Shown: positions 6,061-13,059 of the stretch, one piece after another
Position numbering within the stretch: the first letter of the stretch is position 1
How the letters are laid out: every line of letters begins with the position of its first letter
Assembly: GCA_023392205.1 (NCBI GenBank)
Contig: JAEVZN010000240.1
Coordinates: forward strand, 1 to 13,059
Length of the DNA: 13,059 bases
Direction: 5' to 3'
Source of the DNA: Pseudomonadota bacterium
GTDB lineage: Bacteria; Pseudomonadota; Alphaproteobacteria; Rhizobiales; Xanthobacteraceae
Made by a program: the position numbers and the translations under genes
Notes under the pieces: model-generated
The model's database searches: none
The model's input: the letters and a program-made list of their open reading frames with translations, nothing else
What the model was told of the DNA's origin: nothing

Positions 6061-6876
6061 TCAGACGGCGACCGGCACACGAATGTGCGCCGCCTGCGCA
6101 GGCGTGGCGTCATCCTCGCTGTCGCCGCTTTGCGTCCAGTCCTCTTCGCCATAGATGCGCGTGAGTACTTCGGCGCTCAGTCCATCGGCCGGGCCGTCAT
6201 AGACGATCTTGCCGGCACGCAGACCGACAATGCGCTTCAGAAACATCTGCGCCAGTGCCACATCGTGGATATTGACTACGGCGGCAAGCTTGCGCTCCTC
6301 GCAGACCTCGCAGATCAGCCGCATGATCTGCCGCGAGGTCTTGGGATCGAGGCTCGCGGTCGGCTCGTCGATCAGCAGAAGGTCCGGATCCTGCTGCAAG
6401 GCGCGCGCGATCCCCACGCGCTGGCGCTGCCCGCCCGACAGGGCATCGGCCCGTTTGTCGACGTGATCGAGCAGGCCCACCCGGTCGAGGGTTGCGAAGG
6501 CGTTGCGCACGTCGACGCTTGGAAAACGGCGCAGATAACTCCGCCAGAACGGCACATAGCCGAGCCGCCCTGAGAGCACGTTTTCCATCACGGTCAGGCG
6601 CTCGACCAGCGCGAATTCCTGGAAGATCATGCCCATGCGCCGGCGCATGCGTCGCAACTCACGGCGACCAAGTCCCGTGACTTCGGTGTCACCCAGATAG
6701 ATGCGGCCGGAGGTGGGTTCAACCAGCCGGTTGATGCAGCGAATGAGCGTCGACTTGCCCGCGCCCGACGGGCCGATCAATCCGATCACCTGACCGGCCG
6801 GCACGGCGAGATCGACACCGTTCAGTGCGACATCGCCGGTCCGGTAGCGCTTGACCAGCCCTTCGAGGCGCAGCAT
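6061..6876 (-). CDS. phnC: Phosphonate-type ABC transporter ATP-binding protein (PhnC)
   Basis: A 271-aa cytoplasmic ATPase that would power the PhnE pair. Visible motifs are Walker [10 protein letters not shown] (35-43), Q-loop Gln86 in IFQEF, the linker [15 protein letters not shown] (99-113) typical of PhnC, the signature LSGGQRQR (146-153), Walker B LLLID with Glu171, the D-loop SLD (175-177) and H-loop His204 in NIHD. All catalytic elements are intact. The C-terminal tail from about 247 is acidic then small and hydrophobic, and carries no recognised domain. It starts 7 bp after phnD and ends 5 bp before the first phnE, so the four genes form a tight operon. Confidence 0.93.
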   Translation of the reverse strand: MLRLEGLVKRYRTGDVALNGVDLAVPAGQVIGLIGPSGAGKSTLIRCINRLVEPTSGRIYLGDTEVTGLGRRELRRMRRRMGMIFQEFALVERLTVMENVLSGRLGYVPFWRSYLRRFPSVDVRNAFATLDRVGLLDHVDKRADALSGGQRQRVGIARALQQDPDLLLIDEPTASLDPKTSRQIMRLICEVCEERKLAAVVNIHDVALAQMFLKRIVGLRAGKIVYDGPADGLSAEVLTRIYGEEDWTQSGDSEDDATPAQAAHIRVPVAV

Positions 6877-6883
6877 GCGGACG

Positions 6884-7888
6884 TCAGCCCTTGCAATCGT
6901 ATGTCACGCCCATCGCCTGATCGATATCGCGCACCACCTGCCAATGCTGCTTGTAGGTGATGGGCATGAATTTCTGCTGCGGCGGCTCCGACGCCTCGAA
7001 CTCCTTCAGGAGATCGCTGCCGTCCCACTTGAAGGTGAAGAAGGCCTCTTTCACCTTTTCAGCAAGCTCGGGCTTCAGATTGTAGACATAGCCGTAACCC
7101 GTGGTCGGGAAGGTCTGAGACTTGTAGATCGTCTCGATCTGATCCTTCTTCACCACGCCGCGGCTCATCATGCGCAGCATGACCGAATTGGCGATGGCAG
7201 CGGCCGGATAATCCTTGTTGGCCACGCCGATGATCGAATTGTCGTGCTTGCCCGAAAACACCGGCTCGTAGTCCTTGCCGGCGGCAAGGCCGAACTTTTC
7301 CTGCAACAGAGCCGACGGCGCCTTGTAGCCGGAATTCGACGTCTGCGAGGTGAAGGCCATCTTCTTGCCCTTGATGTCCTCGACCTTGGTCACGCCACTG
7401 CCCGGAAACGTGATGATCTCCATCTCATATCCGTACTCGTCCTTGAGCGACGCCATCATCGCAAAGGGCACGAAGCCCGCGCAATTGACCGCCAGCGGGT
7501 TCGATCCGGTATTGAAGCCCGCCACATGCAGGCGTCCGGCGCGCATCGCTTCAAGCTGGGCGGCGTTGGACTGTACGGGGAAGAATTGCACGCGCTTGCC
7601 AGTGACCTTTTCCATGTGCTTGAGGAAGCCGTCCCACACCTTCGCATAGACCGAAGGGTCTTCCACGGGCGTATAGGCAAAGATCAGCACCGATGGGTCG
7701 ATCCATTGCTTGGGATCCTTGGGCGCATCGGCGACCAGATCGCCGTCCGCATCGGTAAAGCGCGGATCGAGCGCTTGCGCAGGCAGCCCCGCCAGCGCCA
7801 GCAGGCTCGCAGCCAATGCACCGCCGAGCAGCGCGCGACGGCCAAGGCCGGCCATCCCGGAACAGAGGGGCGAGAAATCAAGCCGCAT
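6884..7888 (-). CDS. phnD: Phosphonate-type periplasmic substrate-binding protein (PhnD)
   Basis: A 334-aa exported binding protein. The signal region (1-39) has a twin-arginine pair in [10 protein letters not shown], a hydrophobic core and AQA before Leu40. Tat export is possible, although the motif is incomplete. The mature protein has the PhnD landmarks FAYTPVEDP (70-78), a [15 protein letters not shown] segment (106-120), the ligand-loop motif [12 protein letters not shown] (184-195) and a [19 protein letters not shown] segment (214-232). The ATG at 7888 is chosen because AAGGAG lies 8 nt upstream; a longer frame from 7948 has no such site and would bury the signal peptide. Phosphonates, phosphite or another phosphorus compound are the family's usual ligands. 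A Pho box lies about 100 bp upstream. No C-P lyase genes are present, so the exact ligand is open. Confidence 0.9.
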   Translation of the reverse strand: MRLDFSPLCSGMAGLGRRALLGGALAASLLALAGLPAQALDPRFTDADGDLVADAPKDPKQWIDPSVLIFAYTPVEDPSVYAKVWDGFLKHMEKVTGKRVQFFPVQSNAAQLEAMRAGRLHVAGFNTGSNPLAVNCAGFVPFAMMASLKDEYGYEMEIITFPGSGVTKVEDIKGKKMAFTSQTSNSGYKAPSALLQEKFGLAAGKDYEPVFSGKHDNSIIGVANKDYPAAAIANSVMLRMMSRGVVKKDQIETIYKSQTFPTTGYGYVYNLKPELAEKVKEAFFTFKWDGSDLLKEFEASEPPQQKFMPITYKQHWQVVRDIDQAMGVTYDCKG

Positions 7889-7971
7889 CGTCCGAACTCC
7901 TTGAATTCTGAGTTGAGCGGCCGCGCGGCATCGCATGAGGCGTGCCATACCGGTCCGCTGGAACGCTGCTC

Positions 7972-8004
7972 AGCTAAGGAGGGATGATTTCAGTTTTGTG
8001 ACAG
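7972..8004 (-). promoter_or_regulatory. Pho box (PhoB operator) and promoter of the phnDCEE operon
   Basis: On the - strand, CTGTCACAAAACTGAAAT (8004-7987) matches the E. coli Pho box consensus at 15 of 18 positions: two CTG-led direct repeats of 7 bp separated by AAAA. A weak -10-like TTAGCT (7977-7972) follows 9 bp later, the usual layout where PhoB replaces the -35 element. Transcription would start near 7965, leaving a leader of about 77 nt. It lies in the 152-bp gap between hutF and phnD, so the importer can be expressed separately from hutF. PhoB binding is inferred from the match. Confidence 0.65.
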
Positions 8005-8040
8005 GGCTGTGTACGATCCCGTTCCGTTCGCGCGGTCCCT

Positions 8041-9405
8041 TCAGGAGCGGCTGAGGCGCGCGACCACGTTTCTGTAGCGTTGCGCAATCTTGTCGCGCGC
8101 ATGGTGGCGGCCACCGGTTACAACGACCTTTCCCCCCACCATCGTCTGCCCGATCATTGCGCGGCCCGCTGAAAATATGAACACATCGAGAACGGTATCA
8201 CGCTCCGCACCGGCAAGATCCGGATGGCTTCGGTCGAGCACAACAATATCGGCACGCGCCCCTTCCGCGATCGTGCCAATGCGTCGGCCGAGCGCCTGCG
8301 CGCCGCCCTTGAGCGCATTGCGATACAAAGAAAGGCCAGTCGACTGGCCTTCGCGGGTCGCCAAGACATTTCGCGCCCGCAATTTCAGGCGCTGCGAATA
8401 TTCGAGTTGCCGCAACTCGCCCGGCGCATCGATCTGGATGTTCGAGTCCGTGCCGATGCCGAAATGGCCATCCGCCGCGAGATACGTATCGCCGTTGAAA
8501 AATCCGTCGCCGAGGCTGCCCTCGGTCAGCGGGCACAAGCCCGCCACGGCCCCGGATTGCGCGAGCCGCCGGGTTTCGTCCGTGGTCATGTGCGTGGCGT
8601 GGATGAGGCACCATCTGCGGTCCAGATCCGCATTGTCCAGAAGCCATTGCACCGGTCGGGCACCGAGTGCCGCCACGCTCTCATCCACCTCGCGGGTCTG
8701 TTCGGCGGCATGGATATGCACAGGACCGGTCAAGCCGGCATCGGCGATGGCGCTCAATTGCTCGGGCGTAACGGCCCGCAGCGAATGCGGCGCGATACCG
8801 ATGGCTGCGTCCGGCAGGGACTTCACGATCTCCTGCGCGCGGCTCCACAAAGCCAGAAAGCGATCGGTGTCATTGATGAAGCGGGCCTGCCCTTCGTTCG
8901 ACGGGGCCGCTTTGAAGCCGCCATAAGTGTAGAGGCAGGGCAGCAGCGTCAGGCCAATCCCCGCTTCGGCAGAGGCCGATGCAATACGCGCGGACATCTC
9001 GCCGAGATCGGCATAGGGCGCGCCGCCGACATCGTGATGCAGATAGTGGAATTCGCCGACCGCCGTGAAGCCCGCCTCCAGCATCTCCATATAGGCACAG
9101 GCGGCAATCGCCTCGACATCGTCAGGTGTCAGCGCACCGAGAAAGCGGTACATCACCTCGCGCCAGGTCCAGAAACTGTCATTGGCCGGACCGCGCCGCT
9201 CGGCAAGTCCCGCCATGCCTTTCTGGAAGGCGTGGCAATGCAGGTTCGGCATCCCCGGCAGGGCAATGCCGGACAGCCGTTCGGCGGTCCCGGATTGCGC
9301 TCCCGGCTCAACGCGCGCAATCGCACCGCCGGCGCCGACCGCAACCAGCACATTGTCGGCCCAGCCTTCCGGTAACAGGGCCTTCTCGAACAGATATTCG
9401 CGCAA
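8041..9405 (-). CDS. hutF: Formimidoylglutamate deiminase (HutF)
   Basis: A 454-aa cytoplasmic amidohydrolase-superfamily enzyme that deaminates N-formimino-L-glutamate to N-formyl-L-glutamate and ammonia. Zinc and catalytic residues appear in order: His56 and His58 in [13 protein letters not shown], His232 with Glu235 in HIHAAEQ, His269 in IHATH, and Asp320 in [20 protein letters not shown] (291-301) is also characteristic of HutF. The start is taken as TTG (9405-9403), with GAGG 6 nt upstream; it gives the N-terminus expected of HutF ([18 protein letters not shown]). No in-frame ATG or GTG fits as well, and the frame upstream runs into hutI. The 454-residue length is typical. It is divergent from hutI, and its end lies 152 bp from phnD. 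Confidence 0.93.
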   Translation of the reverse strand: MREYLFEKALLPEGWADNVLVAVGAGGAIARVEPGAQSGTAERLSGIALPGMPNLHCHAFQKGMAGLAERRGPANDSFWTWREVMYRFLGALTPDDVEAIAACAYMEMLEAGFTAVGEFHYLHHDVGGAPYADLGEMSARIASASAEAGIGLTLLPCLYTYGGFKAAPSNEGQARFINDTDRFLALWSRAQEIVKSLPDAAIGIAPHSLRAVTPEQLSAIADAGLTGPVHIHAAEQTREVDESVAALGARPVQWLLDNADLDRRWCLIHATHMTTDETRRLAQSGAVAGLCPLTEGSLGDGFFNGDTYLAADGHFGIGTDSNIQIDAPGELRQLEYSQRLKLRARNVLATREGQSTGLSLYRNALKGGAQALGRRIGTIAEGARADIVVLDRSHPDLAGAERDTVLDVFIFSAGRAMIGQTMVGGKVVVTGGRHHARDKIAQRYRNVVARLSRS

Positions 9406-9417
9406 CTTTCGCCTCGC

Positions 9418-9447
9418 TCGACATGATGCCGTGACGGCCGATATAGA
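9418..9447 (+). promoter_or_regulatory. Candidate hutI promoter in the hutF-hutI gap
   Basis: TCGACA (9418-9423, 5 of 6 to TTGACA) and TATAGA (9442-9447, 4 of 6 to TATAAT) are 18 bp apart. A start about 7 nt after the -10 would fall at 9454-9455, directly at the hutI ATG, so the message could be leaderless. No TGTA-N2-TACA type HutC site is visible in the 49-bp gap. This is a pattern match only. Confidence 0.28.
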
Positions 9448-9454
9448 GAAGGGC

Positions 9455-10666
9455 ATGCGGTTTGACAAAATCTGGCGCGATGCGCGGATCGCCACCCTCG
9501 CCGTGCAGGCGGAGGGGCTCGGCGAGATGGCCGGCGCCGTCGCCTGCCAGGGCGGACGCATTGCCTTTGCCGGACCCGAGGCCGATCTGCCGACCGGCTG
9601 GGATGCAGCGGACATCGTCAAACTCGACGGGCGTTGGATCACACCCGGCCTGATCGACTGCCATACCCATCTCGTGCATGGCGGCGACCGGGCGCATGAA
9701 TTCGAACTCCGGCTCGGCGGTGCAACCTATGAGGAGATTGCGCGGGCGGGCGGCGGCATCGTCTCGACCGTGAAGGCCACGCGCGCCGCAAGCGAGGATG
9801 AACTGATCACCCAATCGCTGAAACGCCTCGATGCGCTGATTGGCGAAGGCGTCACGACGGTCGAGATCAAGTCCGGATACGGACTCGACGACGACAACGA
9901 GATGAAGATGCTGCGCGCAGCGCGCAGGCTCGGCCAATTGCGCGACGTGAGCATCGTCACCTCGTATCTGGGCGCACATGCCTGGCCGCCGGGAATGCAA
10001 GGGACCGACAGCGACAAGGATGCCTACATTGCCGCCGTCTGCGCCGCGATTGCGAAGATCAAGTCAACAGGCCTTGCCGATGCCGTCGACGCCTTCTGCG
10101 AAGGGATCGCGTTTTCTGCCGCACAGGTGGCGCGGGTGTTCGACGCAGCACAGGCGGCCGACCTGCCGGTCAAGCTCCATGCCGATCAATTGTCGAACCT
10201 GCATGGCGCGGCATTGGCGGCGCAATACAGCGCATTATCGGCCGATCATCTCGAATATACTGACGAGGACGGCGTCGCGGCGATGGCACAATCCGGCACA
10301 GTGGCCGTGCTGCTGCCGGGGGCATTTTATATGTTGCGTGAGACCCAACTTCCGCCCATCGAGGCGTTTCGCCGGCATGGCGTGCCGATGGCAGTGGCGC
10401 CCGACTGCAATCCCGGCACCTCTCCCCTCACCTCGCTGCTTCTCACCATGAACATGGCGGCGACATTGTTCCGGATGAACGTGCCGGAGATCATCGCCGG
10501 CGTGACGCGCGAGGCCGCGCGCGCGCTCGGCCTCCTCGACCGCACCGGCACGATCGAAATCGGCAAGGCCTGCGATCTCGCCATCTGGGATATCGAACGT
10601 CCGGCCGAACTGGTCTATCGCCTTGGCTTCAATCCGCTGCATGCAAGGGTCCGTCACGGCCGATGA
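9455..10666 (+). CDS. hutI: Imidazolonepropionase (HutI)
   Basis: A 403-aa cytoplasmic metal-dependent amidohydrolase that opens 4-imidazolone-5-propionate to N-formimino-L-glutamate. Key sequence is His70 and His72 in [23 protein letters not shown], the loop [11 protein letters not shown] (92-102), [11 protein letters not shown] (135-145), YLGAHAWPP (171-179), His242 in KLHADQLS, His265 in SADHLEY, and Asp317 in [10 protein letters not shown]. These are the metal and substrate motifs of the family, and all are intact. The ATG at 9455 is taken as the start because it gives the usual [16 protein letters not shown]-terminus. The ribosome-binding site is weak (GAG 6 nt upstream). An in-frame GTG at 9431 would add 8 residues but has no ribosome-binding site. 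The TGA overlaps the hutH ATG as ATGA. Confidence 0.95.
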   Translation: MRFDKIWRDARIATLAVQAEGLGEMAGAVACQGGRIAFAGPEADLPTGWDAADIVKLDGRWITPGLIDCHTHLVHGGDRAHEFELRLGGATYEEIARAGGGIVSTVKATRAASEDELITQSLKRLDALIGEGVTTVEIKSGYGLDDDNEMKMLRAARRLGQLRDVSIVTSYLGAHAWPPGMQGTDSDKDAYIAAVCAAIAKIKSTGLADAVDAFCEGIAFSAAQVARVFDAAQAADLPVKLHADQLSNLHGAALAAQYSALSADHLEYTDEDGVAAMAQSGTVAVLLPGAFYMLRETQLPPIEAFRRHGVPMAVAPDCNPGTSPLTSLLLTMNMAATLFRMNVPEIIAGVTREAARALGLLDRTGTIEIGKACDLAIWDIERPAELVYRLGFNPLHARVRHGR

Positions 10667-12201
10667 CCGCTCAAGTCGCCTTCTCCGGAGAAAATCTCGT
10701 CCTGTCCGACTGGCGTTTGTTGACGCGCGGGGCGCATCTGACGCTTGCGCCGCGCGTCCTCGAGCAGGTGGAGCGCGGGGCCGCGACGGTGGCGGCGATC
10801 CTGCGCAAGGGAGAAGCCGTCTACGGCATCAATACCGGTTTCGGTAAACTCGCCAATGTGCGCATCGCCGATGCCGATCTTGAGCGGCTTCAGCACAATC
10901 TCGTCCTCTCGCATGCGGCAGGTGTCGGCGAACCTGTGCCCGCGTCCATCGTCAGGCTGATGATGGCGCTGAAGATCGTCAGTCTCGGCCATGGCGCGTC
11001 GGGTGTGCGGCGGGACACCATCGAACTCCTGCACGGCATGCTGACCGGACATGTGATCCCGTTCATCCCGGCGCGCGGATCGGTCGGGGCGTCCGGCGAT
11101 CTTGCCCCGCTGGCGCACATGGCCGCCACCATGATCGGCGAAGGCGATGCCTTCTATGGCGGTGAACGCATGCCAGCCGTCTATGCGCTAGGCCGTGCCG
11201 GGCTATCGCCGATCGTGCTTGGCCCGAAGGAAGGACTGGCGCTGCTCAACGGAACGCAATTCTCTACTGCGCAGGCCTTGCATGCACTCTTTGCCATCGA
11301 ACGCGTGTTTCAGTCCGCGCTCGTGACCGGGGCATTGTCGACCGATGCGGCGCGTGGCTCCGATACGCCGTTCGACGCCCGCATCCAGGCATTGCGCGGC
11401 CATCGCGGACAGATCGATGTCGCGTCGGCATTGCGCGGCCTGATGGAGGGTAGCACGATCCGCGCGTCGCACCGGACCATCGACGATCGCATCCAGGACC
11501 CTTATTGCCTGCGCTGTCAGCCGCAAGTGATGGGCGCCGCACTCGACGTGATGCGGCAGGCCGCTACTACATTGGTTACGGAGGCCAATGGCGTCTCCGA
11601 CAATCCGCTGGTGATAGCCGATACCGGCGAGGTCATTTCGGGCGGCAATTTCCACGCTCAGCCGGTCGCCTTTGCTGCCGATATGCTGGCCTTGGCCATC
11701 TGCGAGATCGGCTCCATCGCCGAACGGCGGATTGCGATGCTCACCGATCCGTCGCTGTCCGGACTTCCGGCTTTTCTCACCCCGAAGCCGGGGCTGAATT
11801 CCGGATTCATGATCGCGCAGGTCACGGCTGCCGCGCTCGTATCCGAAAACAAGCAGATGGCATATCCGGCCAGTGTCGACTCGATCCCGACCTCCGCCAA
11901 TCAGGAAGATCACGTGTCGATGGCCGCGCATGGGGCGCGGCGTCTGACCCAGATGGCCGACAACGCCGCGAACGTCATCGGCATAGAGCTTCTCTGCGCG
12001 GCGCAGGGCTGCGACTTCCACGCGCCGCTGCGCTCCTCGCCGGCGCTGGAGCACGCGCGCGCGCATCTTCGCCGCCATGTGCCGCATCTCGATCACGACC
12101 GCATGATGGCGCCCGACATCGCCGCCGCCGCCGATATGGTGCGGTCGGGCGCATTGATCGCGGCTGCGGGTCCCGTCACACTCCCGGCGCTGGATATCTG
12201 A
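10663..12201 (+). CDS. hutH: Histidine ammonia-lyase (HutH)
   Basis: A 512-aa cytoplasmic enzyme that removes ammonia from L-histidine to give trans-urocanate, the first step of histidine breakdown. The self-forming MIO electrophile comes from Ala143-Ser144-Gly145 in [14 protein letters not shown]. Other active-site residues are Tyr54 in [11 protein letters not shown], His84 in LSHAAG, Asn196 in LLNGTQ, and Tyr281 and Arg284 in [10 protein letters not shown]. These positions are one higher than those I recall for the Pseudomonas putida enzyme. The length is normal for bacterial HutH. Its ATG overlaps the hutI stop by 4 nt (ATGA), so the two are translationally coupled, and hutU follows after 9 bp. 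Nothing suggests tyrosine ammonia-lyase activity: Ser83-His84 matches histidine enzymes. Confidence 0.97.
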   Translation: MTAQVAFSGENLVLSDWRLLTRGAHLTLAPRVLEQVERGAATVAAILRKGEAVYGINTGFGKLANVRIADADLERLQHNLVLSHAAGVGEPVPASIVRLMMALKIVSLGHGASGVRRDTIELLHGMLTGHVIPFIPARGSVGASGDLAPLAHMAATMIGEGDAFYGGERMPAVYALGRAGLSPIVLGPKEGLALLNGTQFSTAQALHALFAIERVFQSALVTGALSTDAARGSDTPFDARIQALRGHRGQIDVASALRGLMEGSTIRASHRTIDDRIQDPYCLRCQPQVMGAALDVMRQAATTLVTEANGVSDNPLVIADTGEVISGGNFHAQPVAFAADMLALAICEIGSIAERRIAMLTDPSLSGLPAFLTPKPGLNSGFMIAQVTAAALVSENKQMAYPASVDSIPTSANQEDHVSMAAHGARRLTQMADNAANVIGIELLCAAQGCDFHAPLRSSPALEHARAHLRRHVPHLDHDRMMAPDIAAAADMVRSGALIAAAGPVTLPALDI

Positions 12202-12210
12202 AGGATCGCC

Positions 12211-13059
12211 ATGGCCTCCCGCCTCGATAACGACCGCATCATCCGCAGCCCGCGCGGCCCCGTGCTCTCGGCAAAAAGCTGGCAGACCGAAGCGCCGATG
12301 CGCATGCTGATGAACAATCTCGATCCCGACGTTGCCGAGAAGCCGCACGAGCTTGTGGTCTATGGCGGGATCGGCCGCGCTGCCCGCGACTGGGAGAGCT
12401 ATGACCGCATCGTCTCCTCGCTGAAGACGCTCGAAGGCGACGAGACCCTGCTGGTGCAATCCGGCAAGCCGGTCGGGGTGTTCAGGACACATGCCGACGC
12501 ACCGCGCGTGCTGATCGCCAATTCCAACCTGGTACCGCACTGGGCCACGCTCGATCACTTCAACGAACTCGATCGCAAGGGCCTGATGATGTACGGCCAG
12601 ATGACGGCCGGCTCGTGGATCTATATCGGCTCGCAGGGGATCGTGCAGGGCACCTACGAGACCTTCGTCGAGGTCGGCCACCAGCATTTTGGCGGCGACC
12701 TGAAGGGCAAATGGATCCTCACTGCGGGCCTGGGCGGCATGGGCGGCGCGCAGCCGCTCGCTGCCACCATGGCGGGCGCATCGATGCTCGCCATCGAATG
12801 CCAGCCTTCGCGAATCGAGATGCGGCTGCGCACTGGCTATGTCGACATGCAGGCGAAGGATCTCGACGAGGCGCTGACCATAATTGAGCGCGCCGGGAAA
12901 GAGAAGAAAGCGGTGTCGGTCGCGCTTCTCGGCAATGCCGCGGAGATGTATCCCGAACTGGTGCGGCGTGGCGTGAAGCCGGACGTGGTCACCGACCAGA
13001 CCTCGGCGCACGATCCGATCAACGGCTATCTGCCGGCCGGCTGGACGCTCGCCGAGTGG
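12211..13059 (+). CDS. hutU: Urocanate hydratase (HutU), N-terminal half, cut by the window end
   Basis: The first 283 codons of an enzyme normally about 555 residues long; the frame runs open to the last base. HutU adds water to urocanate, using tightly bound NAD+ as an electrophile, to give 4-imidazolone-5-propionate. Motifs seen are [11 protein letters not shown] (51-61), QSGKPVG (83-89), NLVPHWA (106-112), [25 protein letters not shown] (128-151 region), the NAD-binding [10 protein letters not shown] (173-182) and TDQTSAHDP (261-269). The catalytic cysteine region lies beyond the window. AAGGA (12201-12205), overlapping the hutH stop, is 5 nt before the ATG. It is third in the hutI-hutH-hutU operon. 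Confidence 0.96.
   Translation, partial: MASRLDNDRIIRSPRGPVLSAKSWQTEAPMRMLMNNLDPDVAEKPHELVVYGGIGRAARDWESYDRIVSSLKTLEGDETLLVQSGKPVGVFRTHADAPRVLIANSNLVPHWATLDHFNELDRKGLMMYGQMTAGSWIYIGSQGIVQGTYETFVEVGHQHFGGDLKGKWILTAGLGGMGGAQPLAATMAGASMLAIECQPSRIEMRLRTGYVDMQAKDLDEALTIIERAGKEKKAVSVALLGNAAEMYPELVRRGVKPDVVTDQTSAHDPINGYLPAGWTLAEW

Noticed and set aside
7889..7948. Upstream ATG for PhnD at 7948
   Set aside because: There is no ribosome-binding site and it would bury the signal peptide; the ATG at 7888 has AAGGAG 8 nt upstream.
6851..7987. A 378-codon + strand frame opposite phnD
   Set aside because: The opposite strand has a clear PhnD with signal peptide and motifs. This frame has Arg/His-rich composition and no domain.
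8224..9375. A 383-codon + strand frame opposite hutF
   Set aside because: It is an antisense shadow of a complete HutF with all metal ligands.
11203..13011. A 602-codon open frame on the - strand opposite hutH and hutU
   Set aside because: It mirrors two certain genes in GC-rich DNA, is rich in Arg, His and Asp with no recognisable domain, and has no ribosome-binding site evidence. It is an antisense shadow.

Overview
The window is high-GC, densely coded DNA, most likely from an alphaproteobacterium of the Hyphomicrobiales (Bradyrhizobium/Rhodopseudomonas-like or Xanthobacteraceae-like). That placement is inferred from base composition, codon use and gene content; there is no rRNA or marker gene to fix it. 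I see no tRNA, rRNA, insertion sequence, CRISPR array or phage gene. Everything looks chromosomal and metabolic.

Left block, + strand, 1-2814: the C-terminal end of a glyoxalase-fold ring-cleaving dioxygenase, an alpha/beta hydrolase with a complete catalytic triad (an MhqO/MhqD-like pair), an exported Bug/TctC-type solute-binding protein, and a well-conserved p-hydroxycinnamoyl-CoA (feruloyl-CoA) hydratase/lyase. The theme is aromatic or phenylpropanoid compounds.

Middle block, - strand, read from 8004 down to 2841: a phosphonate-type ABC importer in the order phnD-phnC-phnE-phnE, then a bis-heme ferric-reductase-like flavoprotein, then a 34-residue single-membrane-span protein not previously called. 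An 18-bp sequence upstream of phnD matches the E. coli Pho box at 15 of 18 positions, which suggests PhoB control by phosphate starvation. No C-P lyase or other phosphonate-degrading gene is present. The 149-bp gap between the second permease and the reductase holds three dyad symmetries, so the reductase pair may be a separate transcription unit.

Right block, 8041-13059: the histidine-utilisation cluster. hutF reads leftward. hutI, hutH and hutU read rightward with start/stop overlap or short gaps, and hutU is cut by the window edge. Together they convert histidine to urocanate, imidazolone propionate, formiminoglutamate and N-formylglutamate, the five-step route using HutF. The final enzyme (HutG) and the regulator (HutC) are not in view. 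hutF appears to start at TTG only 49 bp from the hutI ATG, so the divergent promoters are packed into very little space.

The least explained items are the 34-aa membrane protein with its bis-heme reductase partner, the Pho-box importer beside the hut genes without catabolic genes, and the orphan Bug protein next to the hydroxycinnamoyl-CoA lyase.
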